Below are positions 54,053-62,419 of a stretch of DNA of 64,000 nucleotides, in pieces. Each line of letters opens with the position of its first letter. Positions within the stretch are counted from its first letter, which is position 1. A program made the position numbers and the translations under genes. The notes under the pieces were generated by a model that was not told the origin of the DNA, searched no databases, and saw only the letters and a list, made by a program, of their open reading frames with translations. The stretch is from Streptomyces sp. NRRL WC-3605. GTDB lineage: Bacteria; Actinomycetota; Actinomycetes; Streptomycetales; Streptomycetaceae. The stretch is taken from contig NZ_LLZN01000037.1 in assembly GCF_001509795.1 (NCBI RefSeq), positions 74,063 through 138,062 on the forward strand, written 5' to 3'.

Positions 54053-55285
54053 TCAGCGGACCTTGCGGAACGTCTCGCGGAGATCGTTGACGTAAGCCGC
54101 CGGATTCTCGAAGTGGCCGAAGTGCCCGCCCTTGTGATGGGCGTTGACGTTGACGACGTTGAAGAGACCGCGGGTGGGCCCGTTCTCGAAAGCGGCGATC
54201 CGCTCCTCGACGGTGCGGACGCCCGGCGGGTAGACGTCGCCGAGCAGGAACGTGAAACCAGCCGGGGGCTCCACCGTCGGCTGCCGGTCATGGGAGGGTG
54301 CCCAGGGGTGACGGATGGTGTTGCGGTACATGCGGATGGAGGAGCCGATCGACTGGGTCACCCAGAAGACGGTGGCCTGGGTCAGGATGAAGTCGCGGGA
54401 GAAGACCGCGTCGAAGTCGTTGTTCTTGTCACTCCACTTCTTCCACCGCTGGAGCAGCCAGGCCAGCATCCCCACGGGGGAGTCGTTGAGTCCGTGGGAG
54501 AGCGTCGAAGCGTCCAGCATGTGCACGGCGACATGGGACGCGTACGTGGAGTGGAACTTCATGATGTCGGCCCGCAACTCGGGTGATGCGTCCTCGGGGA
54601 TCGGCTGCCCGCCCGTGAGGTCCCAGTAGCGGTCGTGCTGGAACATGCCCGGGGGCAGGTCGTGACCGTAGTGCAGGGCGATGATGCTCTCGCCGTACTT
54701 GTGGCCCAGTGCACTGTTCACCAGGGCGCCGTAGTCGCTGCCCAGCGACCCGTACCTCGCATGGCCGAGCACCTTGGTCATGAGCGTGTGGAGGATGTCG
54801 GCGATCTTCCAGTAGTTCAGATCTCCCCGGGCCACTGGGGTGGACCAGGCGAACCCGGGGAGGGTCGGCATGATGACGTCGAAAGCATCGGCGGGGTCGC
54901 CCCCGTGTGCGGCGGGGTCGGTCAGGGGCTCGATGAGGGGGTAGCTGAACTCGCCGGGCCACGGCCATCCGTGCAGGACCAGCAGGGGGATGGGGTTCGG
55001 TCCCTTCCCGGCCTTGCGGACGAAGTGGACCGGGGTGCCGTCGATCTCGACCTTGAACTGCTCGAACGCGTTCAGCCGCTTCTCGGCCGCACGCCAGTCG
55101 AAACCGTCCGCCCAGTACTCCACCAAGGGCTTGATGTAGCTCGTGCTGACGCCGTAGTACTCGTCCTCGTTGTCCAGGTCGTCGAAGAACCTGGTCGCTT
55201 TCAGGCGCGCCGCAAGGTTGTCCAGGACGTCCTGCGCCACGTCGATCGTGAACCGTTCCGGCGAACGGCTGTTGCTGTCACTCAC
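54053..55285 (-). CDS. Epoxide hydrolase with EHN domain
   Basis: 410 residues from GTG 55285. N-terminal EHN domain (FTIDVAQDVLDNLAARLKAT, YYGVSTSYIKPLVEYWADGF). Core alpha/beta hydrolase: LLVLHGWPWPGEF (oxyanion HGWP), LGSDYGALVNSALGHKYGES (nucleophile Asp in GSDYG, where GGDWG is usual), and the His in HHKGGHFGHFENPAAYVND. It opens epoxides to diols in the microsomal-like class. It is 53 bp downstream of a SnoaL-like gene on the same strand; the two form an operon. Confidence 0.92.
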   Translation of the reverse strand: MSDSNSRSPERFTIDVAQDVLDNLAARLKATRFFDDLDNEDEYYGVSTSYIKPLVEYWADGFDWRAAEKRLNAFEQFKVEIDGTPVHFVRKAGKGPNPIPLLVLHGWPWPGEFSYPLIEPLTDPAAHGGDPADAFDVIMPTLPGFAWSTPVARGDLNYWKIADILHTLMTKVLGHARYGSLGSDYGALVNSALGHKYGESIIALHYGHDLPPGMFQHDRYWDLTGGQPIPEDASPELRADIMKFHSTYASHVAVHMLDASTLSHGLNDSPVGMLAWLLQRWKKWSDKNNDFDAVFSRDFILTQATVFWVTQSIGSSIRMYRNTIRHPWAPSHDRQPTVEPPAGFTFLLGDVYPPGVRTVEERIAAFENGPTRGLFNVVNVNAHHKGGHFGHFENPAAYVNDLRETFRKVR

Positions 55286-55338
55286 GTTCTCACTCGCTTT
55301 TCTAAGGAAGTGCCGGAGGCCGGCGGGCCTCGTCTCTC

Positions 55339-55797
55339 TCAATAGGTGAAGTCCAGACGCAGCCGGGTCTGCTTGAGGTCGGCGATATACCAGCGGCCGT
55401 CCACGTTGACGAAATGCGCGTGGTAGTGGCCGAAGCCGTGCATGGCCTTGAAGGGGAAGTCCTCGTTCACCGCGGCGTCCTCGGCACGGACGATGATGTC
55501 CTCCATCGCCCATACGCCGTGTGCCGAGGTCGTCGAGACCGCCTCGATTTCGTCCGAGAACAGGTGATGGATGAGGACGTCGTCCGCACCGCCGCTCGCG
55601 CCCACCGTCTGCGCTATCTGCTCACGCCCCTCCATGTACAGCCACACCGAGCCGTCCGGCTTGTGTGGGGTGAACGTGCCGGTAGGCGTGAACAGGCCCG
55701 CAAGGTCCTGCCAGCGATGGTGGTCCGCGTAGTAGACGTAGCGGGCCATGAGGCGACGTAGGTCCTCGATGATGCTCAGACGCTCGACAGCATCCAT
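55339..55797 (-). CDS. SnoaL-like (NTF2-fold) protein
   Basis: 152 residues from ATG 55797. SnoaL_4-type: IIEDLRRLMARYVYYADHHR, WQDLAGLFTPTGTFTPHKPD, GVWAMEDIIVRAEDAAVNED and GHYHAHFVNVDGRWYIADLK. It is a more distant relative of the proteins at 45023 and 52132. It leads the epoxide hydrolase in an operon, and its promoter region carries element E. SnoaL-fold proteins include limonene-epoxide hydrolase, so both products may act on one epoxide-forming pathway; this is inference. Confidence 0.92.
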   Translation of the reverse strand: MDAVERLSIIEDLRRLMARYVYYADHHRWQDLAGLFTPTGTFTPHKPDGSVWLYMEGREQIAQTVGASGGADDVLIHHLFSDEIEAVSTTSAHGVWAMEDIIVRAEDAAVNEDFPFKAMHGFGHYHAHFVNVDGRWYIADLKQTRLRLDFTY

Positions 55798-55937
55798 GCT
55801 TGATCACTGTCCGTTCGCTTGGGTGAGGCGCTCGGCTGACGCGGCAGGTGGGGAGTCTCGATGTACGGCTCAGGCTCTCGGGAGCGGCCGCCGTCAGCTG
55901 AGCGGACCAGATGGTCAGGTCGAAGGTACCATCTATC

Positions 55938-55951
55938 TTGACCGATCAGTC
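55938..55951 (-). promoter_or_regulatory. Operator E (minus-strand TGACTGATCGGTCA)
   Basis: Minus-strand TGACTGATCGGTCA is a near-perfect palindrome and matches the TTGACYGAYCRTTC element. It lies 140 bp upstream of the SnoaL-epoxide hydrolase operon, pointing toward it. Confidence 0.55.
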
Positions 55952-55959
55952 ATGTTAGG

Positions 55960-56580
55960 TGGAGCACAGCATGGGGGCGGTCATTCTCCGTGGGCAGAGA
56001 AGCGGCGTTGGCGTCCTTGCAGGAGCGGATAGTGGTTGCCCTCGCCGGGAATTCGCCCACCACAATCCGTTGGAGGTGACGTCGGCGTGGGTGCAACTCC
56101 CGCCCTGAGGGTGCTGAGGAGGAAGTCGCGCACTCGTAGGACGCCCCGTAGTGGGGCTGCGAGGCGGCTGGCCGTTCACCGGTGATGCAGATGATCCGCA
56201 CTGGGCCCGCTCACGTATGGCGGGCACGAAGCGCTGGATCGTCCGCATGGTGCGCACATTGTGTAGATGCCGGCCCGGTCCGACGCCGGGAGGGGAGCTG
56301 GCCCAACTGGCACTCGAATCGAAGACGCCCACGCTGTCCACGAGAATGTCGACAGGTCCGCGAGCGACCGTGGCGGGCACCGCTTTGCGCCTCATCCGTC
56401 GCGAGGTCACCCGGGCGAATGTGACGCTGCCGCCCCGTAGCCTCGCTCGCCTTGGTGACCACCTCGGTCCTTGCCAGGTCACGCCCGGCACGATGATCTC
56501 CGCGTCCTCGGTGCGGCCAAGCGCTTCGCGGTCGCCTCTCCAAGGCCGCTACCCGCCCCGGTCACCAGCACCCCGGTGTA
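55960..56580 (-). pseudogene. SDR-family gene remnant
   Basis: Minus-strand pieces in several frames: VLVTGAGSGLGEATAKRLAA (cofactor site) near 56580, then GPVDILVDSVGVFDSS and RTIQRFVPAIRERA, then RIICITGERPAASQPHYGAS (Ser and Tyr region). At least three frameshifts, and the Lys and C-terminal part are lost. It lies directly upstream of the SnoaL-epoxide hydrolase operon and may once have belonged to the same cluster. Confidence 0.75.
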
Positions 56581-56693
56581 CGGCCCTGTCGCCGATCTGG
56601 GAGGGGGCGCCACCACATCAGTGGGTCGAGTCGACGGGGCTCCGGGTCAGCAGCGAGTCTTGCAATTCGGCACGTGTACCGCGCGGTGGGCCC

Positions 56694-57068
56694 TCACCAC
56701 AGGGCTCGGGCGACCCCCGCCCCGACGAAGGAAGCTGTCAGGCCCAGTACGACACTCACCAGCAGGTATCCGGCCGCCGCGATGCTCTTGCGTCCACCGG
56801 CCAAGGTCAGGAGCTCGTAGGAAAAGGTGGACCATGTGGACAGCGCGCCGCAGAAGCCGGTCGACAGCAAAGCCTGTCCCGATGCGTCCAACGCGCCGCC
56901 CGTACCCGCCTCGACAAAGAGGCCCAGGAGGAGGCATGCGCCCAGATTGGCCAAGAGAGTACCCCACGGGAATGCCCAGCGCAGGCGGGCCTTTGCCGCT
57001 GTGCCGATCAGGTATCTGACGGGCGCTCCAACAGCCCCTCCAGCCAGCACGAGGATCCAGTCCACCAT
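56694..57068 (-). CDS. crcB: Fluoride ion channel, CrcB/Fluc family
   Basis: 124 residues, four membrane helices. Family marks: LAGGAVGAPVRYLIG in helix 1, PWGTLLANLGACLLLGLF in helix 2, and the central TGFCGALSTWSTFSYELLTL with the Phe-box/Ser residues that line the fluoride pore. It starts at ATG 57068, overlapping the stop of the upstream crcB by one base. Actinobacteria often have two Fluc genes whose products assemble as an antiparallel heterodimer that exports F-. Confidence 0.95.
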   Translation of the reverse strand: MVDWILVLAGGAVGAPVRYLIGTAAKARLRWAFPWGTLLANLGACLLLGLFVEAGTGGALDASGQALLSTGFCGALSTWSTFSYELLTLAGGRKSIAAAGYLLVSVVLGLTASFVGAGVARALW

Positions 57069-57583
57069 CAGGAGCCCTCACGCCCCTGACTCGTGTCTGA
57101 GCCTCCGCGTCGGACCTGCAGCATGCCCGCAACACAGGCCACTGCCAGAAGCACTCCGGACATGGATGCGCCCACGGTCAGCGCGAGGTAGCCAACCGCG
57201 GTCCCGGGCTGACCATTCTCAAACAGCCTTCGTGCGTCGTCTGTATAGGTAGAGAACGTGGTGAAGCCTCCGAGGACGCCTGTGCCCAGGAGAGGGCTGA
57301 GTAGGGGAGAGGCCCCGGTGAAGCGCTTCTTCAGCGAAATGGTGAGCACCCCCATCAAGAAGCAGCCCACGGCATTGATCAACAGTGTTGTCCAGGGGAA
57401 GGCGGCCGCCCCCCTTCGCCAGACGAGGTAGGCGTCGCCGCCGTTCGGCCACATACGGGACACTCCGTAGCGGGCCAGGGCGCCTATTGCGCCGCCCGCC
57501 GCTACGGCGACGATCGCTGACACTCGGGGCGAGGAGGCGTGATCAGTCCATCCAGCATGGTGCACATGATCCATCAGACGCAT
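57068..57583 (-). CDS. crcB: Fluoride ion channel, CrcB/Fluc family
   Basis: 171 residues if started at ATG 57583 (ATG 57574 or a GTG near 57530 are possible; no clear ribosome site). Helix 1 has AAGGAIGALARYGVSRMWPN, helix 2 PWTTLLINAVGCFLMGVL, and the pore loop GTGVLGGFTTFSTYTDDARR. First gene of the fluoride pair. The sequence immediately upstream is IS5 transposase debris whose frame runs into this gene, so the native promoter and N-terminus may have been replaced. No fluoride riboswitch is recognisable. Confidence 0.92.
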   Translation of the reverse strand: MRLMDHVHHAGWTDHASSPRVSAIVAVAAGGAIGALARYGVSRMWPNGGDAYLVWRRGAAAFPWTTLLINAVGCFLMGVLTISLKKRFTGASPLLSPLLGTGVLGGFTTFSTYTDDARRLFENGQPGTAVGYLALTVGASMSGVLLAVACVAGMLQVRRGGSDTSQGREGS

Positions 57584-57640
57584 GCAGTCACGACTATGCG
57601 CATGAATGCCTTGAGCCTCGTCAATACACCGCATACCGGC

Positions 57641-57835
57641 AAGATGGTCATGAACCGTCTTCCACTTCCCGAAACGGGACGGCAAGTCCCGCCAGGGCAG
57701 GCCAGTTCGCTGCCGGAACAGAATCCCGTTGATCACCCGGCGGTGGCACTGCCACCGTCCGCCCCGCCCCTCGCTCCTCGGCAGATGCGGTTCCAGTCGA
57801 GCCCATTCCTCATCCGAAAGATCACCCCGCCCCAC
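57641..57835 (-). mobile_element. IS5-type transposase 5' fragment
   Basis: About 64 codons: MGRGDLSDEEWARLEPHLPR, then RVINGILFRQRTGLPWRDLP and FGKWKTVHDHL. This is the N-terminus of an IS5-family transposase related to, but distinct from, the copy at 32660. It is truncated just upstream of crcB. Confidence 0.8.
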
Positions 57836-57984
57836 GACGACCGAAACGATCCACCGAGGGGCCGGTCACGCGCCGAGGGGCCGGTCACGCGACCCATCGG
57901 ACACGACCTAGCCCAGGCGACTCGGCGCCCGGCCCTCAGAGCCCAGAGCAGCAATGACACGCCGTGCATGCGAGGTGAACGTGA

Positions 57985-58623
57985 TCACCCGGACAGCGCC
58001 TGAAGCGGCATCACCACCACCCCGTACGCAAGGAACGAGAAAGCTGCCGCTACGGCCAACACGAGTGCGCGTTCCCGATTGCTGCGAGCAAGCAGTGGGG
58101 CGAGAACCGAGATGCCGAAGCAAGCCCACGCCTGCGTTGTGTAGTGCAGGTACCAGCCGAAGAGCAACGCCTCCATTCCGAAGACTCCCGCGACACAGGC
58201 AAGCCCGACGACCCGAAGCCGCGTCGTCCGACCACGCAGCCACCAGTGGCCCGCCGCGCCGAAGAACGGCCCGGCGATGCACGCCATGAACAACCACACG
58301 AGGGGGAAGAACAGGCGGCCCATGCCGTCTCGTCCCAGCTCCGCATACCCGTAGTAGCCCACGACCAGGCCGACTTCGGCTCCGAGGCCACAAAAGACCG
58401 CCAGCCAGACGGAACCTCGTCGCGTGACGAGGGCCCCAGTCGCAAACGCGACGACGCACCACGCGGCACCAGAATTCGCGATCTGGTTCCACGCACCAGG
58501 CAGCCATCCCTGGGCGAGGTTGGTGAGCACTCCAAGGAGGAGGCCGCCGAACGCCGAAAGGATCACTAGGTCGCCACACGTTCTCCTGGAGGCCATGGTT
58601 GGACGGTCAGTAGTCAGGAGCAT
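57985..58623 (-). CDS. DUF6518-like integral membrane protein
   Basis: 212 residues from ATG 58623 (GGAGGCGAC upstream). Six or seven membrane helices; the opening GGLLLGVLTNLAQGWLPGAW, then NQIANSGAAWCVVAFATGAL matches what I recall of DUF6518. Role unknown. A 31-bp inverted repeat with two CTGTAT half-sites lies 42 bp upstream of the start and is probably its operator. The 57836-57984 interval downstream contains only a short direct repeat. Confidence 0.75.
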   Translation of the reverse strand: MLLTTDRPTMASRRTCGDLVILSAFGGLLLGVLTNLAQGWLPGAWNQIANSGAAWCVVAFATGALVTRRGSVWLAVFCGLGAEVGLVVGYYGYAELGRDGMGRLFFPLVWLFMACIAGPFFGAAGHWWLRGRTTRLRVVGLACVAGVFGMEALLFGWYLHYTTQAWACFGISVLAPLLARSNRERALVLAVAAAFSFLAYGVVVMPLQALSG

Positions 58624-58664
58624 GTCGCCTCCGGGGTCGTAGTCGAGCGAGAAGCGTCTATACG

Positions 58665-58695
58665 CTCCCTGTATACACGCAGTGCATACAGGGAG
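58665..58695. promoter_or_regulatory. Inverted repeat operator upstream of the DUF6518-like gene
   Basis: CTCCCTGTAT (58665-58674) and ATACAGGGAG (58686-58695), exact 10-bp arms with an 11-bp spacer. Typical size for a GntR- or TetR-type site. Confidence 0.7.
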
Positions 58696-59222
58696 ATGAA
58701 GGTGCTTCGCTCGCCTGCGAGAGGTGTCGGGCAGTCGGGCGCAGCGAGACCGCAGGGGCCCGCGGTGGCTCGCGCCTGGGGTGGCTGACCAGTCCACCAT
58801 TATTGTCCGACCGTTCGTTCAAGAACGTGCTAGCCTACTCAGCGACCCGAAGGCCTGGTTTGCCAAGCCAAGGACATTGGGATCATCGGACCCGGCAACC
58901 CTCGGGGACATCCAGAAACTTGGTCCACCCACGGCCACCTCATCAGCGGCTGAACTGCCGATGTTCGACTGTGCAGGCTCTCAGCCGTGTGAGCCGCCAC
59001 GAGAAGGCGATCACAGTAATGAGTAGGTACCGCAACTGTGCCCCCGGCCCGCCTCCGGCGGCCGCTGTGCAAGCGACCGCCGGCGCCGAGTCACCGCAGC
59101 CCCCATGTGTGAACCTGCGGCCGCTGTGGCGGAGCGAGTCGGACACGGACGGCGCGTGCGCGGCAGGTGGCCCTAAAAGATGATTGCGCGACGGCCTATC
59201 AGGAACCCCAGGAGCTTGCCAC
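58696..59222. other. Gene-free interval with operator-like element F
   Basis: 527 bp. Open frames here lack domains and good starts. At 58803-58816 the plus strand reads TTGTCCGACCGTTC, matching the element found at five promoters in 39-56 kb, and CGTTC/GAACG repeats surround it. No gene of that block is immediately downstream; the HAD gene starts 400 bp later. Confidence 0.45.
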
Positions 59223-59846
59223 ATGAACGAACGTAAGGGCCTCATCCTTGACTTCGGTGGTGTCCTCACCACGCCGCTGCTGACCTCGGTCACCGAGTTC
59301 GAGCGTGACGAGGGACTTCCCCAGGGCAGCATCGTGCGCCAGCTTTCCACCGATCATGAGATCCTTCGCCTCACCGAAGACTTGGAACGCGGCTCCGTCA
59401 CACAGGCACAGTGGAACAAGGTCGCAGCCTTGCGTCTCGGGGTCAGCCCCGGCAACCTGTTGGGGCGGATATTTTCCGGACTGCGACCAGAGCCGTTGAT
59501 GTACGAAGCGGCGATGGCCGCCCGCCGGCAAGGAATCCGGGTCGGTTTGCTGTCGAACAGCGTAGGCAGGCACCCCTGGGACCTCTACGCCGACTGCGAT
59601 CTCGACACCACATTTGACGCGGTGCTGATCTCGGAGGATCACCGGCTGAGAAAGCCCGAGGCGGCGATATATGAGCACATGCTCAAGATGCTCGAACTTC
59701 CCGCCAGCGCCTGTGTCTTCGTGGATGACTCCCCGCACAACCTCCCCCCAGCTGCCGCAATGGGCATGGCCACGGTCCAGGCCCAGGAGCCACGGGCGAC
59801 GATCACCGACATCCAGAACCTGCTCGGGATCAACCTGCTCTCCTGA
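59223..59846 (+). CDS. HAD-superfamily phosphatase (subfamily IA)
   Basis: 207 residues from ATG 59223, AGGAGC upstream. Motif I LILDFGGVLT, where the second Asp of the usual DxD is Gly (as in the epoxide-hydrolase-N-terminal-like HAD group), motif II VGLLSNSVG, motif III RKPEAAIYEHML, motif IV VFVDDSPHNLPPAAAMG. Helical cap between. It removes phosphate from a small metabolite or is a haloacid-dehalogenase relative; substrate unknown. Stands alone before the amidohydrolase. Confidence 0.9.
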   Translation: MNERKGLILDFGGVLTTPLLTSVTEFERDEGLPQGSIVRQLSTDHEILRLTEDLERGSVTQAQWNKVAALRLGVSPGNLLGRIFSGLRPEPLMYEAAMAARRQGIRVGLLSNSVGRHPWDLYADCDLDTTFDAVLISEDHRLRKPEAAIYEHMLKMLELPASACVFVDDSPHNLPPAAAMGMATVQAQEPRATITDIQNLLGINLLS

Positions 59847-60055
59847 CACCGTGACGGCCATCATTCCCAGCGAAAGTCTCGCCGCTGGCCTCGTTGCAGT
59901 GAGTGTGTATGGCAGCCCGCAATGCCTGATCCCCGCAGTCCCGAAGACCATCGCTCAGCGACCATCGGCCACGAACGACAAGCCAACGTCAGGCTTTGCA
60001 CATCCGCATACTCAACCGAGCCCCAAGGAGCGTGGCCGGTGGAAACTATCCTGGA

Positions 60056-61384
60056 GTGACCTTGCCACTTGCTCGCCGGTTCTACGCCCCTGTGGTCCTC
60101 CCCATGGACCCGACCTGTTCAGTGATCCGAGACGGAGTCGTCGACGTCACCGCCGGCGGCCGCATCTCCTATTGCGGTCCTCGGGCCGACGCCCCGCCCA
60201 ACAGCGGTTCAACCCTCATACGGTTGACCGGAATCCTGATGCCCGGGTTGGTCAATGCCCACGCGCACAGCGCCATGACGCCGCTCCGTGGCGCCGGGGG
60301 AGACTTGCCGCTGATGTCCTGGCTCAACGAAGTCATCTGGCCGGCCGAGGCGCGCATGCGTCCTGCCGATGCCTATGCGGGCATGCTGCTGGGATGCATA
60401 GAGATGCTCCAGTACGGGATCACCACCAGCGCCGAGATGTACATGCATGCCGATTCGGTCGCCCAAGCGGCCCTAGCGGCGGGCAGCCGAATACTGCTGG
60501 CCCCCGCCTACTTCGACGGGCCAGGAGCGCCATGGCGGAGTGCTATGCGCGAGATCGACGAGTGGATCGACACAGACGGTTTGAGGTTCGGTCCTGGTGA
60601 CCGTATCGAGCTGGGCTACGGCCCTCACTCTGCCTACACCCTCCCGGCGAAGGCCTTGCGCGCGACGGCCGAATCGGCTGCCGCACGGGGAGCGCTCGTC
60701 CATATACACGTCGCCGAGTCCGTGGGGGAAGACCGGGAGCAGCGTGCACGATACGGATCGGTGCCACGGCTGCTTCAAGAGACGGGGCTCATGGACGGGA
60801 GGTTGCTTGCGGCACACGCCGTGCACCTCTCTGCCCAAGACATCCGACTCCTGGCCGACCACGGTGCGGGAGTGGCGCACTGCCCCGGATCCAATGCCAA
60901 GTTGGCCTCGGGAACCGCACCACTGACCGCTCTGCAGAAGGCGCCAGTCGCAGTTGGACTCGGCACGGACGGTCCCGCGAGCAACGACGACCTCGACCTC
61001 TGGGAAGAGATGAGGCTGGCCATGATGCTGGCGCGAGTCAGTACCGAGGATCCGCTGGCCCTAACCGCCTCTGACGCGTTGATCCTGGCCACTAGGGGAG
61101 GGGCTGCGGCCCTCGGTCGAACGGACATCGGAGCGCTGAGCTGCGGAATGTGGGCCGACATGGTCCACGTCGCCGTAGACGGCCCGCACTTCGCTTCGGG
61201 GATCGACATCTCCGACGAGCACCTGATCGCAAACCTGGTCTGGGCAGCAGGCTCCCGTGCCATCCGTGATGTGTGGGTTGCCGGTGAGCAAGTCATGGCA
61301 CACGGCGAGTCGACACAGGTCGATCGAGCGGAGGCACAACGAGCCGTGGCGGTGTCGGCCTCGCACCTACTGGCGACCGCGTAA
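60056..61384 (+). CDS. Amidohydrolase, MTA/SAH deaminase-like
   Basis: 442 residues from GTG 60056; the frame is open to ATG 59996, and the start is uncertain because ribosome sites are poor. Metal-dependent TIM barrel: MPGLVNAHAHSAMTPLRGAG (HxH), the LVHIHVAESVGEDREQR His, LAAHAVHLSAQDI His, and GLGTDGPASNDDLDLWEEMR (Asp and substrate Asn). These match 5'-methylthioadenosine/S-adenosylhomocysteine deaminases (MtaD) and related adenosine-type deaminases. Cytosolic; it probably converts a purine nucleoside to its inosine form. Confidence 0.88.
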   Translation: MTLPLARRFYAPVVLPMDPTCSVIRDGVVDVTAGGRISYCGPRADAPPNSGSTLIRLTGILMPGLVNAHAHSAMTPLRGAGGDLPLMSWLNEVIWPAEARMRPADAYAGMLLGCIEMLQYGITTSAEMYMHADSVAQAALAAGSRILLAPAYFDGPGAPWRSAMREIDEWIDTDGLRFGPGDRIELGYGPHSAYTLPAKALRATAESAAARGALVHIHVAESVGEDREQRARYGSVPRLLQETGLMDGRLLAAHAVHLSAQDIRLLADHGAGVAHCPGSNAKLASGTAPLTALQKAPVAVGLGTDGPASNDDLDLWEEMRLAMMLARVSTEDPLALTASDALILATRGGAAALGRTDIGALSCGMWADMVHVAVDGPHFASGIDISDEHLIANLVWAAGSRAIRDVWVAGEQVMAHGESTQVDRAEAQRAVAVSASHLLATA

Positions 61385-61875
61385 ACGAGTGCGTGTCAGC
61401 CGCGATTCGTATTCGGTCCGAGGCGCCGGCCTATGGTGGGACCGGCTTCAGCACGAGCCGCGAGCGGGCCGAGCCGCCGGATCACACGGCAAGCCCTGGG
61501 AGGAGCCGCCGAACAACGAGGGCTCATGGTGGCTTGCCGGGCGAGGGTTTCGGCTCCCTCCCGGTCCCCAGCGTCCTCCCGCTTCCCCGCCAGCTGATGC
61601 AGGGCGGTGATGCTGCCGTGGCCGGAGCGCTACGGCAGAGATGGTGGGGCCGCCTCCATTGCAGGCGGTGCCGGGCGCTGACTGCTCTGGAGAGGCAGAA
61701 AAAGGATGGCGATATTTGAAAATCCCCACCCTGCACTCAGAGGCGGGGCAAACCTGCTCGGTTGATCTCCTCACCCTTGGTGTGATCTCGGTCGGCGTGT
61801 CGGGATGGCCGGTGGGAGTGATGGCAAGCCTGCGTGGGCCACGAGTTAGGCCTCTTCGGAGGACTGAGTGCTCAC
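61385..61875. other. Gene-free interval before IS debris
   Basis: 491 bp. Frames are open but without domain or consistent bias. GC falls near 61690-61760. No terminal repeats identified. Confidence 0.4.
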
Positions 61876-62209
61876 GTGGTAGGAAGACGCGATGCGCACG
61901 CGCTGCGTCGGGGGTGGACGATCTCGGCGATCGCCCGGCATCTGGGCCGCGACCGCAAGACGATCCGCGCCTACCTGAACGGCGAGCGCGTCCCGCAGCA
62001 GCGCCGACAGGCCCCGGACGCGTTCGTGCCGTTCCTGGACTACTGCCGTCAACGCCTCGACGATGACCCACACTTGTGGGCCTCGCCCCTGTTCGACGAC
62101 ATCGTTCAGCTCGGCTACGCAGGCGCCTACTCGCCCTTCACGCGGGCGCTTCGCCGTTACGGGGTCCGTCCGCACTGCGAGCCCTGCCACGCCTCGCGGG
62201 GCCGGGACC
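61876..62209 (+). mobile_element. IS21-like transposase N-terminal fragment
   Basis: From GTG 61876: DAHALRRGWTISAIARHLGR, DRKTIRAYLNGERVPQQRRQ, FVPFLDYCRQRLDDDPHLWA and YSPFTRALRRYGVRPHCEPC. This is the HTH and following domain of an IstA-type transposase. The sequence breaks at ASRGRDRD, where unrelated lower-GC DNA encoding a toxin tip begins. Confidence 0.75.
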
Positions 62210-62419
62210 GGGACCGTTTACGTAGGGGGTGGAGCGAAAGCGTCAAATCCTGCAGATTTCGGAAAGGCTCTCAAGATAAACAAATATGCTGCAGACCAGG
62301 CAGGCGTTCCAGCTCATTACTACCTGGATGCATCCAACACGCCCGAAAGTGCCTTCAATCAGGCGCGTAAGGTGTTCGGCCCTGATAATGTTCACGCCTT
62401 CGACATGCGGAAAGGGTGA
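62210..62419 (+). pseudogene. Orphan C-terminal toxin domain (polymorphic toxin tip)
   Basis: 69 codons without their own start: GTVYVGGGAKASNPADFGKA, LKINKYAADQAGVPAHYYLD, then FNQARKVFGPDNVHAFDM. The final strand-helix-strand layout is like the C-termini of restriction-endonuclease-fold toxins of Rhs/WXG/CdiA-type proteins. The N-terminal delivery part is missing and replaced by IS sequence. The stop overlaps the start of the next gene (GTGA), as for toxin-immunity pairs. Third-position GC is clearly lower than in the surroundings. Confidence 0.55.

Noticed and set aside
57584..57640. Fluoride riboswitch upstream of crcB
   Set aside because: No match to the conserved pseudoknot core, and the upstream DNA is an IS fragment.
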